Shown here: piece after piece, positions 24,660 to 33,542 of the stretch
Layout: each line of letters begins with the position of its first letter
How positions within the stretch are numbered: position 1 is the first letter of the stretch
DNA from: Paraburkholderia ribeironis
Lineage (GTDB): Bacteria > Pseudomonadota > Gammaproteobacteria > Burkholderiales > Burkholderiaceae
Length of the DNA: 46,894 nt
Direction of reading: 5' to 3'
Assembly (NCBI RefSeq): GCF_900019265.1
Contig: NZ_CYGX02000049.1
Coordinates: 1 to 46,894, forward strand
Translations under genes and position numbers: made by a program
Notes under the pieces: generated by a model
What the model was told of the DNA's origin: nothing
The model's database searches: none
What the model saw: the letters and a program-made list of their open reading frames with translations, nothing else

Positions 24660-26450
24660 TCACGACCTCACGGGCGTGAAGCCGTCGGGACTCCAGTCCT
24701 CGCTGCCGACTCCGTGATGGACGAAAAAGAAGCCCTCCGGGTCGTAGCGGTCTTTGATCGATTTCAGCCGCGCATAATTGGTTCCCCAGAACGCCTCGCG
24801 CCAATCTTCACGAAAAAAATCGGTCTCCGAAATATATGAGCCGCTTTGTGGTGACAACGCTTTGAGAACGGCCGCAGCCTTGGCCACATTTTCGGCATTG
24901 CGATGTGCCTGTGCCATGTCAGGTGGAGTGATCGGGAGACCCGCAAATGGCGGCGCACCGCCCGTAGCAATAATCACCAGGCCAAAGGCGTCGGCGACTT
25001 TCGGATTCATCGCGCACTGACTCGCCTGCTCGTTCACTTCCGGCGGTGCGCCTGCGAGTCCTTTGTTGAAATGCAACTCTACCGCTTGAAATTGGGCCGC
25101 CGCCACGAGGGCGTCAACGAGCCGACCGCGTTGTGCCGGTTCGAGAAGGGACGCGGGCAGCCATTGCGACTCGTACGCGTGAAGGAATACGGAGGCCTGA
25201 TCTCCGTCGCCTCGCCACCAACCATGGTTGTGCGCGGCTTTGTCGCGTGGGTCTGGCACAAGTCCCGGGTTGGCTTCGAGGTCCCACCAGTGACGCGACG
25301 GGCCCGCGCCGACGTGAGGTTCCTCGTTTAAGGTGAAAGCCTTCGGCGAGGCGCGCACCCAATCGATGAAAGACACCCAGGCCGACTTTGCTTCATGATC
25401 GTTGAGGCCCTGGCACACCATTGCCACGTGGATCTCGTCGTTTTGAAAGATGAACCGCTCGCCCCAATGAGGGTTGAACAGATTATCTGCATAGTGATCA
25501 ACCAATCGCCGAACCAGCCGCCGGTAAGCCTCACGTGATGAAGCTTTGATCTTGAACCCAGCCCAGCCAAAGCTTTCGGGCAGGTCATGGGTCTGTAAAG
25601 TGATCCTGGTCACCACTCCAAAACTGCCGCCGCCCCCGCCTTTGAGCGCCCAGAAAAGATCGGGCTCCCGGGATGCGTTGACCGTGCGGACAACGCCGTC
25701 AGCGGTGACGACCTCGGCCTGGAGCAGACTCGCAGCCGCCAATCCGAAGCGCTTCGAGAAAGAGCCGAAACCGCCGCCCAGGACGAGACCGGCAACTCCC
25801 ACGGTCGTACATCCGCCACCCTGAACGTAGCGCCCCGCCTGGTTAGTGACGGCAGTGTAGACGTCGATCCACATGCAGCCTGCCTCTACAGTCACAGCCG
25901 GCGTCGGTGGCGTCGAGCAGTCGACTGGAACGAAAGCGTCATGGAGATCGATGCGGTTCATCGCGCGAGTCCAGATCAGAAGAGAATCTGGCGCGTTCGA
26001 ACCGCCAAGGTAACTGTGACCGCCGCCTTTGACCACCAGACGCAAATTGTGTTGGCGCGCGAAATTGACGCCCGCAACTACGTCTGCGGTAGAGCGGGCT
26101 GCCACTGCGTAGGCGCTTGCGTTCGATGTCCATGCATCAAGCCAGCCAGAGATCTGGGTGCCGCCAGGATCGTCGCCGAGCGCGATCGGGTTTCGCGCTT
26201 CCTTGAGCCTCGCAAGACAATCTTGCGCGTGGGGCGCTTGCGCACAGGTCTGCCAAATCGTTCTTGGTTGCAACAGATTTCCGCCAACCGCTCGGTTCAA
26301 CGCCTCCCATTCCGGCGCTTTCGGCCAGGCAGGATCGCTGGGCCGAACGCGGCCCGCTCTAGCCGCAGCAGGAAGCACTTTGGCGAAGGTCGCGGTAGTG
26401 GTAAGGAATGGCAGGGCGGCAACCCTCTTTAGAAGGCATCGTCTGTTCAT
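24660..26450 (-). CDS. Exported FAD-linked oxidase (berberine-bridge-enzyme type)
   Basis: Oxidoreductase of 596 residues. A Tat-like signal (N-R-R-C-L-L-K-R, then a hydrophobic stretch) precedes the FAD-binding PCMH domain (about 110-290), and a BBE domain ends the protein (N-Y-A-R-L-K-S-I-K-D-R-Y-D-P near 560). His145 in G-G-G-H-S-Y and Cys214 in G-G-G-C-T-T-V-G match the two residues that bind FAD covalently in bicovalent family members. The substrate is probably a sugar or an aromatic/alkaloid alcohol, but this is not determinable. The ATG at 26450 follows AAGGAG by ten bases; a TTG at 26471 is less likely. It stands alone in the accessory region. Confidence 0.87.
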   Translation of the reverse strand: MNRRCLLKRVAALPFLTTTATFAKVLPAAARAGRVRPSDPAWPKAPEWEALNRAVGGNLLQPRTIWQTCAQAPHAQDCLARLKEARNPIALGDDPGGTQISGWLDAWTSNASAYAVAARSTADVVAGVNFARQHNLRLVVKGGGHSYLGGSNAPDSLLIWTRAMNRIDLHDAFVPVDCSTPPTPAVTVEAGCMWIDVYTAVTNQAGRYVQGGGCTTVGVAGLVLGGGFGSFSKRFGLAAASLLQAEVVTADGVVRTVNASREPDLFWALKGGGGGSFGVVTRITLQTHDLPESFGWAGFKIKASSREAYRRLVRRLVDHYADNLFNPHWGERFIFQNDEIHVAMVCQGLNDHEAKSAWVSFIDWVRASPKAFTLNEEPHVGAGPSRHWWDLEANPGLVPDPRDKAAHNHGWWRGDGDQASVFLHAYESQWLPASLLEPAQRGRLVDALVAAAQFQAVELHFNKGLAGAPPEVNEQASQCAMNPKVADAFGLVIIATGGAPPFAGLPITPPDMAQAHRNAENVAKAAAVLKALSPQSGSYISETDFFREDWREAFWGTNYARLKSIKDRYDPEGFFFVHHGVGSEDWSPDGFTPVRS

Positions 26451-26967
26451 GACGTCTCTTCTCCTTGCCAAGGGTGAACCGCCCTGGCGAACAATTTTTT
26501 CTGAATTCTAAAGCGACGCCGGATAGCCCGGTCGAGCGAATGGCCGCTGCAAGACGTTGCGAGCCCGTTTGGCGGTCCCGCGAGCACTTATACTGGTTGT
26601 GTGATCACCTGCCGCTGGCGCAATACGGCGAGCCGTTTCCGCTCCGCAGCAGACCTTATGGCCGACGCCGGTTTGACACCGTCGTTCAGTAACCGGCGAC
26701 GCAGCGTATCTGCCGCGTTCTTGCAGGCGGCCGGACGAGCCTGGCGGCGGCAACGCATCCCCATGTGGAGCATTGTGTGAGATACGATTGATTGCGGGGG
26801 GCGGCTTGCACAGGCAACTCCACGGGTGTGACCCGCACCATTGCCGACGATCGGCGCATTGTGGTACAGCGGCCGTTCCTGGGCCGAACCCTGTCCCACG
26901 ACGACAGGCTCAGCTCGACCACAAGAGACTAAAGACAACCTGGAGAACGGCAGCGGCGTGCGCGTAA
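26451..26967. other. Intergenic stretch without a supported gene
   Basis: Several overlapping frames exist on both strands, the longest at 26588-26938 on the minus strand, but none has a ribosome-binding site, balanced composition or recognisable motif. The promoter of the FAD oxidase must lie in its left part. Confidence 0.5.
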
Positions 26968-27399
26968 TCAGTGGTACGTCGTCGTAGACGACTGCAGCTT
27001 CGTCAGCGCGCCGCGCTGGAATCGGAACCAGCCTTGTGAGCCTTGCATCACGACTTCATCGCCTTGCCAGAAGACGCGCTTGACCGTCATGCGCGTGCCA
27101 CAGCGCTGCACAAGTGGAGGACGGTGGCGAAAGTCGTACAGCACCGGGCCGGAATCGGTCTGCACGAGCGTGCGCGTGACCGTGTCATTTGTGTTGCCCA
27201 CGTCATCGAAATGCGTGAGTGTGTTCGCGCCAAAGCGATCGAAACTTTCCTTGTCGAGCATCGCCACGAAGTCGTGGTCGACGCGCACGAATTGCAGTGT
27301 GCCCGAGGGCGTGCCGAGCGGGCCGGACGCGTTGCTTTGCGCGTGAACGCAAGTCGCGAAAGAGGTGGCTGCGAGCGCAGCGACGAACAGTCGTCTCAT
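26968..27399 (-). CDS. Small secreted protein, unknown function
   Basis: Protein of 143 residues with a clear Sec signal peptide (M-R-R-L-F-V-A-A-L-A-A-T-S-F-A, cleavage after C-V-H-A). The mature part is about 120 residues with alternating polar and hydrophobic residues and a single Cys, suggesting a small beta-rich periplasmic domain. It contains R-V-F-W-Q-G-D-E-V-V-M near the C-terminus. The ATG at 27399 follows AAAGG; an upstream in-frame extension to 27654 is Arg-rich and rejected. I do not recognise a family. No operon partner is evident. Confidence 0.65.
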   Translation of the reverse strand: MRRLFVAALAATSFATCVHAQSNASGPLGTPSGTLQFVRVDHDFVAMLDKESFDRFGANTLTHFDDVGNTNDTVTRTLVQTDSGPVLYDFRHRPPLVQRCGTRMTVKRVFWQGDEVVMQGSQGWFRFQRGALTKLQSSTTTYH

Positions 27400-28159
27400 G
27401 TTGCCTTTCAGGTTCAGCGGCGTCTCCGACGACGGAGCACGACTCGCAATGTTCCTTGGGAAATTTGTCGTCAATTTTGCTCGACACGTCGAAGGTCTGC
27501 AACTCGCCGCGTGCCGCCTCATGCAATGAGGCTTATGCCGCTGAACCCCGCAAGGCTGCGATCGTCGACACGCGTCCCTCTGCGGACCGTGGACCCGGCG
27601 TCGCCTCGACGGCCGCTTTGAGATGCCGTCAGTCTTCGCCATTCCGGAGCCCATCGAGGCGCCATTCTGGAGACTCGACGTCCCTGGACCAAGGCCTCAT
27701 TGACCAGCATGAAGTTCAGGTGTCTTATTGCATCGGGAAGGTTCACGTGTCCATAACCTGGTCCGCGCCAGCGGAGCCTCCCCTGACCTGCGGATTCAGT
27801 TTATCGAGCAGGTTGAGGCCGGCAGCGATCTGGACTCAACCCGCGTGATCAAACAGTACTGGAATGGCAGATCAACTCAGCTGCTGGCAGGGTTGGCCCT
27901 CCTATGCCGCGAACGTTGACAGAAGCGACGCTGCCAACCTCGCGCCCGTGCAGTTCGTGCATCGCGACAAAAGCAGGTGGTTTTGGACGTTCAGCGGCGC
28001 TTGCCTGAACGCCGACATCAAGACGACGACCGGAACAAGCGACCGTGGGGTGATCCCAGTCGCGTGCGCGCCCGCTCGGGAAGCCTCCTTTGCATGCCAC
28101 CAGGCGAGCCGCCGATACCTTGGTCCCGCTGCAATATGAACCGTAGGGAGAGAGCAAAC
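27400..28159. other. Long stretch without a supported gene
   Basis: About 760 bp with only short, Arg/Pro-rich frames. A minus-strand frame at 27519-27746 and a plus-strand frame at 27219-27848 are likely chance readings of GC-rich DNA. It presumably carries the promoters for the secreted protein (leftward) and the DUF2254 operon (rightward), but I cannot define boxes. It could contain degraded genes. Confidence 0.45.
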
Positions 28160-29473
28160 ATGGACTGGAATCGCTGGTACAGCTTAAAGAGCTACCTGAG
28201 GTCTTCGCTGTGGACTGTGCCGCTCATCGCGATCGCGATCTATGCCGTGGTGAAGCCTGTGGCTGAAATGGCAGGAAGATGGATGACCAGGCAAGGGACC
28301 CTTGATCCGAAAAGCAGCCTGCTTGGCCTGTCCATGACTGGGGCGCGGTCGCTGCTCGGTGACATCGTTTCCGCAGACATGGCGTTTCTGGTATTTACGT
28401 TCGGTTCGCTGCTCGTCGCAATCCAGGTTGCCGGCGGCCAGTACACCCCGCGGATCATCGCAACGACGCTGCTGCGCGATAACGTCATCCGTTGCATCTC
28501 GGGATTATTCGTTTTCACACTGCTGTTCGCCAATAGAACGGCGGGCTGGATGGGTGAGAATGAGGTACTCCAGCTTCAAGTCTTCATTGCAGCGCTATTC
28601 GGATTCACTTCCGTCGTCGCTTTCCTTTTCCTGATTGACTACGCCGCGAAGTTTCTGCGCCCTGTCAGCCTCGTGGCTCGCGTTGGGGAGCAAGGGATCG
28701 CGGTCATCGAGAGCGTTTATCCCGCCCCGTCTACGGGTGCGATTACCGCGCCGGAACGCGACAAAGAGCGAGGCGTACCTGATCGCATTGTTAGTCTGCG
28801 CGGGAGGTCTGGCATCGTTCTGGCCGTGAATCTGGAAAGGCTGGTGGCCAAGGCGCGACGCGCTAACGCAGTCATCGAATTCGTGCCGCAAGTCGGTGAT
28901 TTCGTCGCGGTGGACGAACCCTTGTTTTATTTGTACGGGAACTCTGACGCAATCGATGAAAACAGGCTGCGCACACTTGTCGCTTTCGGAACGGAACGCA
29001 CGATGGAGCAAGACCCAATGTTCGCGTTTCGCATCCTGGTCGATATTGCGCTAAAAGCGCTGTCGGCAGCGATCAACGATCCGACCACGGCCGTGCTTGC
29101 GATCGATCAGTTGCACCGACTATTGCGCATGGTAGGCAAACGGTCTCTGCGCGTCGAAGAGATTGAGGATAGTTCGGGGCGAGTGCGCGTGATCTTGCGG
29201 ACGCCCAATTGGGAAGATTTCGTGCATATCAGTTTCCGCGAGATACGACAGTATGGCGCGGGCAGCATTCAAATCGCGCGGCGTCTGCGCGCGGCGATAG
29301 AGAACCTCATCCAGAGCCTGCCGGAGCATCGTCATGACGCATTGCGCGTTGAGCTAACACTGATCGACCGCGCGATCGCCGCGAATCATCCATTTCCGGA
29401 AGACCTGGCGTTGGCCCGCATCCCCGACTCGCAAGGGCTTGGAGGTTCGGCAGTCTCGACGGCAAACAACTAG
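28160..29473 (+). CDS. DUF2254 predicted membrane protein
   Basis: Protein of 437 residues. About four transmembrane segments lie in the first 165 residues (near 15-35, 60-82, 98-116 and 132-155), followed by a soluble region of about 270 residues. Family hallmarks include G-G-Q-Y-T-P-R near 92-98 and A-L-S-A-A-I-N-D-P-T-T-A near 300-311. DUF2254 proteins have no established function. The ATG at 28160 follows GGGAGAG; an earlier in-frame ATG at 28136 and the ORF further upstream lack such a site. It sits 18 bp before a carbonic anhydrase gene, so the two are probably cotranscribed. Confidence 0.88.
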   Translation: MDWNRWYSLKSYLRSSLWTVPLIAIAIYAVVKPVAEMAGRWMTRQGTLDPKSSLLGLSMTGARSLLGDIVSADMAFLVFTFGSLLVAIQVAGGQYTPRIIATTLLRDNVIRCISGLFVFTLLFANRTAGWMGENEVLQLQVFIAALFGFTSVVAFLFLIDYAAKFLRPVSLVARVGEQGIAVIESVYPAPSTGAITAPERDKERGVPDRIVSLRGRSGIVLAVNLERLVAKARRANAVIEFVPQVGDFVAVDEPLFYLYGNSDAIDENRLRTLVAFGTERTMEQDPMFAFRILVDIALKALSAAINDPTTAVLAIDQLHRLLRMVGKRSLRVEEIEDSSGRVRVILRTPNWEDFVHISFREIRQYGAGSIQIARRLRAAIENLIQSLPEHRHDALRVELTLIDRAIAANHPFPEDLALARIPDSQGLGGSAVSTANN

Positions 29474-29491
29474 CCCTTTCGGAGGCGAGCC

Positions 29492-30169
29492 ATGCGCAAA
29501 CTCATCATGGGCATCGTTGAATTTCGCGAGAAAATGTTGCCGCAATACGCGAAGCAGTTCAGCAAACTGGCGCTTGCGCAGACACCTGATGCGCTCTTCA
29601 TTACGTGCTCGGACAGCCGGGTTGTGCCGGACCTGCTTGCCTCGACCCATCCGGGCGATCTGTTCACGATGCGCAATGTCGGCAACCTGATACCACCAGC
29701 AACTGCGGAGGGGGCCTCTACCGGTGACCTTTCCGAGGCAAGCGCAATCGAGTACGCAGTACTGGTGCTGAAAGTCGCGAATATTGTTGTGTGCGGGCAT
29801 TCCGAGTGCGGTGCGATGAAAGCCGTGCACACACGCAACGCCAAGCTGAAAGCGCCGAACCTCGATAGATGGCTATACCACGCCAACAACGCAGCGTTTC
29901 GCCTCGAACACGAAGGTCCGCTCGATGACAGGTTGAAACCGCACGATCAATTGTCGCAACTCAACGTACTGGTGCAGCTCGAGCATCTGATGACATACCC
30001 GATAGTCCACCAGCAGGTCACTGCCGGGGCACTGGTATTAAGCGGCTGGTGGTTCGACATCGCGACGGGCGACATGTATGCCTATGAACGCACGAGCCGC
30101 TCATTCGAAGTCATCGACCGCGCGATGGCGGAGCGGATGATTGCGCGCCTCGCCTCGCGAGCGCGGTGA
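29492..30169 (+). CDS. can: Beta-class carbonic anhydrase
   Basis: Zinc enzyme interconverting CO2 and bicarbonate, 225 residues, within the usual beta-CA range. Zn ligands are Cys39 in C-S-D-S-R (with the Asp41/Arg43 dyad), His103 and Cys106 in C-G-H-S-E-C-G. R-N-V-G-N-L-I-P-P near 61-69 and the C-terminal G-W-W-F-D-I-A-T-G are also typical. The ATG follows CGGAGGC, 18 bp downstream of the DUF2254 gene. This is probably an accessory copy; housekeeping copies usually lie elsewhere. Confidence 0.95.
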   Translation: MRKLIMGIVEFREKMLPQYAKQFSKLALAQTPDALFITCSDSRVVPDLLASTHPGDLFTMRNVGNLIPPATAEGASTGDLSEASAIEYAVLVLKVANIVVCGHSECGAMKAVHTRNAKLKAPNLDRWLYHANNAAFRLEHEGPLDDRLKPHDQLSQLNVLVQLEHLMTYPIVHQQVTAGALVLSGWWFDIATGDMYAYERTSRSFEVIDRAMAERMIARLASRAR

Positions 30170-30411
30170 AGGTGCGAGAAGTCTTTCTACACGAATGCCT
30201 TCCTGGGTCCATGCGCTAGCCGTGGCCAGGCGACTCAACGAACGTCCCCGAAAAACACTAGACTTCGACACACCGGCTGAGAGATTTCATCAAACCGTTG
30301 CATCGACCGGTTGAATCCGCAGGCTCAAGAGGGACATTCCACTTTCTCTACAGCGGGCATTCGTGACGTGATTCCCGCTCACGGGATCAATAGCATCGCG
30401 TTGACAGACAA

Positions 30412-31245
30412 CTAGAAATACTTGAATTTCACCTGACGCCACAGTTCAGGATCGCTGCAGTGTCCGACGTCTTTTCTTGCATCAAGCATCCCTTCTACGA
30501 CTGCCTTTTCCTTCGGAAGGCAGAGCATATCGAATGACCAGAGGCCTGCAAAATGATTCACCTCGTTGCCAAAGTAATTTCTGGAGTTGAAAATTGGCGT
30601 GATATAGTAATACAGATCGTATCTCAAATCTGAAAAATATTCTACAAAGACCTTTGAATTATCGCCATTGTAGGGATTCATATATTCCAGATAAACAACC
30701 GGCCTACAGGTTGAAATTGTCGTACGCGCACCGGCAAGCATGTCAACTTCAAATCCTTCGATGTCAACTTTGAGGAGATCCAATCGTGGGAAATTCATTG
30801 AATCGAGTGTCCGCATCGATATCGCTTCCGTTGGACAATCAGTCAGATGGAGGGAGGATGCACCAAAATTATTTGTCACCGTTGGATCGGCTACCGGAAA
30901 AGAGATTGTTTTGTTCTCGCTTCCGACAGCGTGAGGATACGCAAATACATTGAAGCATTCGTTCAAAGAAAGGTTCGCACAGAGCAGTTGAAACGTATGC
31001 CGCTGCGGTTCGAAGGCATGAACGATACCGGCCAAGCCAACGGCTTTGGACAAGCCAACAGTGTGAGAGCCAATATTAGCTCCTGCCTCTACAACGACAT
31101 CTCCCTCGCGGATAATCTGCTGAAATAGAAAGGATTCTGGTTCGGACCATTCCCCATACGCCTGTAAGCTCCTGCCCACAAAGGTATCGTTCGTGTTGTA
31201 CAACATGATGCCGTGCCGGCATCGTTTTTGTTCGTAAACAGGCAC
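30412..31245 (-). CDS. FkbM-family methyltransferase
   Basis: SAM-dependent methyltransferase of 277 residues. The SAM motif E-A-G-A-N-I-G-S is at 53-60, and the FkbM signature L-L-K-V-D-I-E-G-F-E is at 157-166. The preceding L-Y-N-T-N-D-T-F-V-G-R-S-L is common in FkbM proteins that act on glycans. The start is GTG (31245) with GAGGGG upstream; an in-frame stop codon just upstream limits extension. The gene is clearly AT-richer than its neighbours, like the YadA-head gene 159 bp upstream on the same strand, so the two probably arrived together. The substrate is unknown; O-methylation of a surface sugar is a fair guess. Confidence 0.85.
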   Translation of the reverse strand: MPVYEQKRCRHGIMLYNTNDTFVGRSLQAYGEWSEPESFLFQQIIREGDVVVEAGANIGSHTVGLSKAVGLAGIVHAFEPQRHTFQLLCANLSLNECFNVFAYPHAVGSENKTISFPVADPTVTNNFGASSLHLTDCPTEAISMRTLDSMNFPRLDLLKVDIEGFEVDMLAGARTTISTCRPVVYLEYMNPYNGDNSKVFVEYFSDLRYDLYYYITPIFNSRNYFGNEVNHFAGLWSFDMLCLPKEKAVVEGMLDARKDVGHCSDPELWRQVKFKYF

Positions 31246-31404
31246 GTTTTCCCCTCAAAGGCGTTTACAATAATCACTCATGCGGACGCGCCGCTCCTGA
31301 GCTTCCTTAACCGCAATCCGAACTAGCGCGCTCTGTCCACAGAAGACATTCGAGCAAAACAAGAGCAGGACGCCAAGCCGATAACCAGTAGGCGCCCCGT
31401 TACA

Positions 31405-32043
31405 TCAATGCGTCGTCAAGTTGGCAATTGCTGCGTTTAATTGTTCCACAGTGACCGCGTCAGTGGGAGCAACCCCATCGCTGAGTTGAGAGATGCTTCT
31501 CCCACCAACTGCGACAGTATTCGCTTGAGTAACTGTCGTGCCGCTCCCGATCGCTACAGAGTTTGTCGCAGATTGTGCGACGCTGGCTGCCATTCCCAAA
31601 GCGGCACCCGCAGTTCCAGTAACTGAAGCGCCTCTTCCAACCGCTACAGATTCATATCCTGCAGTACTGCTTTCACCAATTACAACGGCAACATCATCCG
31701 TCGCTTTGGCGTTGGCCCCTACCACTAGAGACTTCCCCCCTGAGTTAGAATTATTGCCTATAGCAATCGCGCCGAGTGCCCCAGTAAAGTTGGCTTGCGT
31801 TGTTGCGCCATTCCCTATAGCCACGCCAGTATCATTCAGATTTTGAGAGCTCGCCCCCACTGATACACCGCTGAATGCGGTGTGAGAATTTTCCCCAACT
31901 GCCACTGCTTGATCGCGCTCTGTCAACGACCCTACCCCTGCCGCGACAGAAGTGGTCCCTCGCGTATCTCCGGCTGGCACATATTGCGCAAAAACATTAA
32001 CAGAAAAAATAGTCATGGCAGCGGCTAGTGCAATTTTTTTCAT
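31405..32043 (-). CDS. Secreted YadA-head-repeat protein without membrane anchor
   Basis: Protein of 212 residues. A signal peptide (M-K-K-I-A-L-A-A-A-M-T-I-F-S-V-N-V-F-A) is followed by about ten YadA-type head repeats of about 14 residues, each with a core such as A-V-A-V-G, G-V-A-I-G, S-V-A-V-G or S-V-A-I-G. A neck-like T-D-A-V-T-V-E-Q-L-N-A-A-I follows and the protein then ends. There is no stalk and no C-terminal beta-barrel anchor, so it cannot be a classical trimeric autotransporter. No anchor was found in the 159 bp beyond the stop. GGAG sits eight bases before the ATG. Composition is AT-rich. Confidence 0.82.
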   Translation of the reverse strand: MKKIALAAAMTIFSVNVFAQYVPAGDTRGTTSVAAGVGSLTERDQAVAVGENSHTAFSGVSVGASSQNLNDTGVAIGNGATTQANFTGALGAIAIGNNSNSGGKSLVVGANAKATDDVAVVIGESSTAGYESVAVGRGASVTGTAGAALGMAASVAQSATNSVAIGSGTTVTQANTVAVGGRSISQLSDGVAPTDAVTVEQLNAAIANLTTH

Positions 32044-32828
32044 ATTGTTGCTCCATTATTTGCAAAGAAAATGAAAACAAAAACATAAATTAACCAAAAT
32101 CGCAGGGTAAAGCACCACCGTTTATAGGCGTCCACTTAATGATTCGATAATATTGAAATATTTGGCAAATCACGTAATCCAGTATTTATGTTGTCAACAT
32201 TAATACCTTACCCGCACGCTCAAATGGCTTCATATTATTTTCTTTACCGCTTCCATCATGATTTTCCACTACTATGCTCTTGAGCCAGATGCTTCGAATA
32301 TTTCACATATGACAAGAAAACATCGATCTTTTAACATAGACAATCTCGACGCAAAAATGCGGCCTGCATCATGGATGCGTCAATCCGACCATGTCTTCAT
32401 TTTTTCCCAACGCAATGTTTCACCGACCCTATTGTAGGAAACATAAGTGCGGGATGAAATCCCTTAAATGGGGCAAATTGTTAATTATTGTCAATGTAAA
32501 TTCAAGGTGCATTTTTTGAGTTTTTCGGAGGAAGCCTATGTGGCTTTCATCGATAAATGGTGGGAATTTTCAACGCTATTCGAGCTGAGCCGACGTTCGA
32601 ATGTCCGCCTGAAAGCGCGATCGAACGACCGTAGGTGGCCGAACCTAAACGACCGCAGTGCCTCGCGAATTTTTCCCTTTCCATGACACATGGCGTGGGA
32701 ATTTCTCGCTTTATGTCACGCAGAACTGTGACCCACTTGCCACAGTTCGTGAAAAAACCATACGAATTCAGCACGCAGGTTTTCGCCCCGTGTGGCGTTC
32801 GACAAAACCGCCGCGATTCGCGGATCGA
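32044..32828. other. AT-rich intergenic region, no supported gene
   Basis: About 785 bp. The part nearest the YadA-head gene is strongly AT-rich and should hold its promoter. Around 32594-32627 an inverted repeat, CGTTCGA and TCGAACG separated by 20 bp, lies in sequence that resembles dispersed repeats I associate with Burkholderiaceae, but this is from memory only. Short frames (32468-32686 plus, 32547-32774 minus) overlap it and are not convincing genes. Confidence 0.4.
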
Positions 32829-33542
32829 TCAGCCGACGCCGAGCCACTCCCGCATCACGTCGACGCGCGTCAGAAACGACGCCAGTTCGCCATCGAACAC
32901 GATTTCGCCATGCCCCATCACGGCAACCCGGCTGGCGATCTCGCGTGCAATCACGAGGCGCTGCTCGATCAGCAGCATCGCCACGCCGCGCTCGCGCAGC
33001 GCGCGCAGACATCCGGCAACCTGCTCCATCACACGGCTCGCGAGACCCTCGCCAGGTTCGTCGATGACCAGCAGATCGGGATCGCCGAGCAGAGCACGCG
33101 CCAGCGTCAGCATCTGCTGTTCGCCGCCCGATAGCGCACCGGCGCGCGTGCGCCTACGTTCACTGAGCGCAGGGAATAGCGCGTAAGCATCGTCGAACGT
33201 GAAGCGCGGCGTGCGGTGGCGAGCACGCGGCGCGACCCCGAGTTGCAGATTTTCATGCACAGTCAGCGTCGGAAATACATCGCGATGTTCAGGCACGTAA
33301 CCGAGCCCGAGACGCGCGATCTCGAAGGTGCGCAAGCCGTCGAGCGGCCGGCCCGCAAAGCGCAGCTCGCCCGCGCTGCGCACGAGGCCCATGATCGCGC
33401 GTGCCAGCGTCGAGCGGCCAGAGCCGTTGCGTCCGACCAGCGCCAGTACTTCGCCGGGCTCGATGCGTAGCGTGACGCCATGCAAGGCCTGACTCGCGCC
33501 GTACCACGCGTTCAGGTCGCGAATGTCGAGCAGCGCGGTCAC
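32829..33542 (-). CDS. livF: Branched-chain amino acid-type ABC transporter ATPase LivF
   Basis: ATPase of 237 residues of the LivF type. The Walker A position reads GRNGSGRST (37-45): the usual Lys is Arg43. The signature L-S-G-G-E-Q (137-142) and Walker B L-L-V-I-D-E-P (157-163) are intact. Some LivF proteins carry this G-R-S/T variant, so it need not be inactive. The GTG start overlaps the livG stop (GTGA), so translation is coupled. It is the last gene of the livHMGF unit. The substrate could be branched-chain amino acids, amides, urea or aromatic acids; no binding protein is present to indicate which. Confidence 0.92.
   Translation of the reverse strand: MTALLDIRDLNAWYGASQALHGVTLRIEPGEVLALVGRNGSGRSTLARAIMGLVRSAGELRFAGRPLDGLRTFEIARLGLGYVPEHRDVFPTLTVHENLQLGVAPRARHRTPRFTFDDAYALFPALSERRRTRAGALSGGEQQMLTLARALLGDPDLLVIDEPGEGLASRVMEQVAGCLRALRERGVAMLLIEQRLVIAREIASRVAVMGHGEIVFDGELASFLTRVDVMREWLGVG

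Noticed and set aside
32547..32774. Minus-strand gene in the intergenic region before livF
   Set aside because: It overlaps an inverted-repeat sequence and a plus-strand frame, with no start signal or recognisable product.
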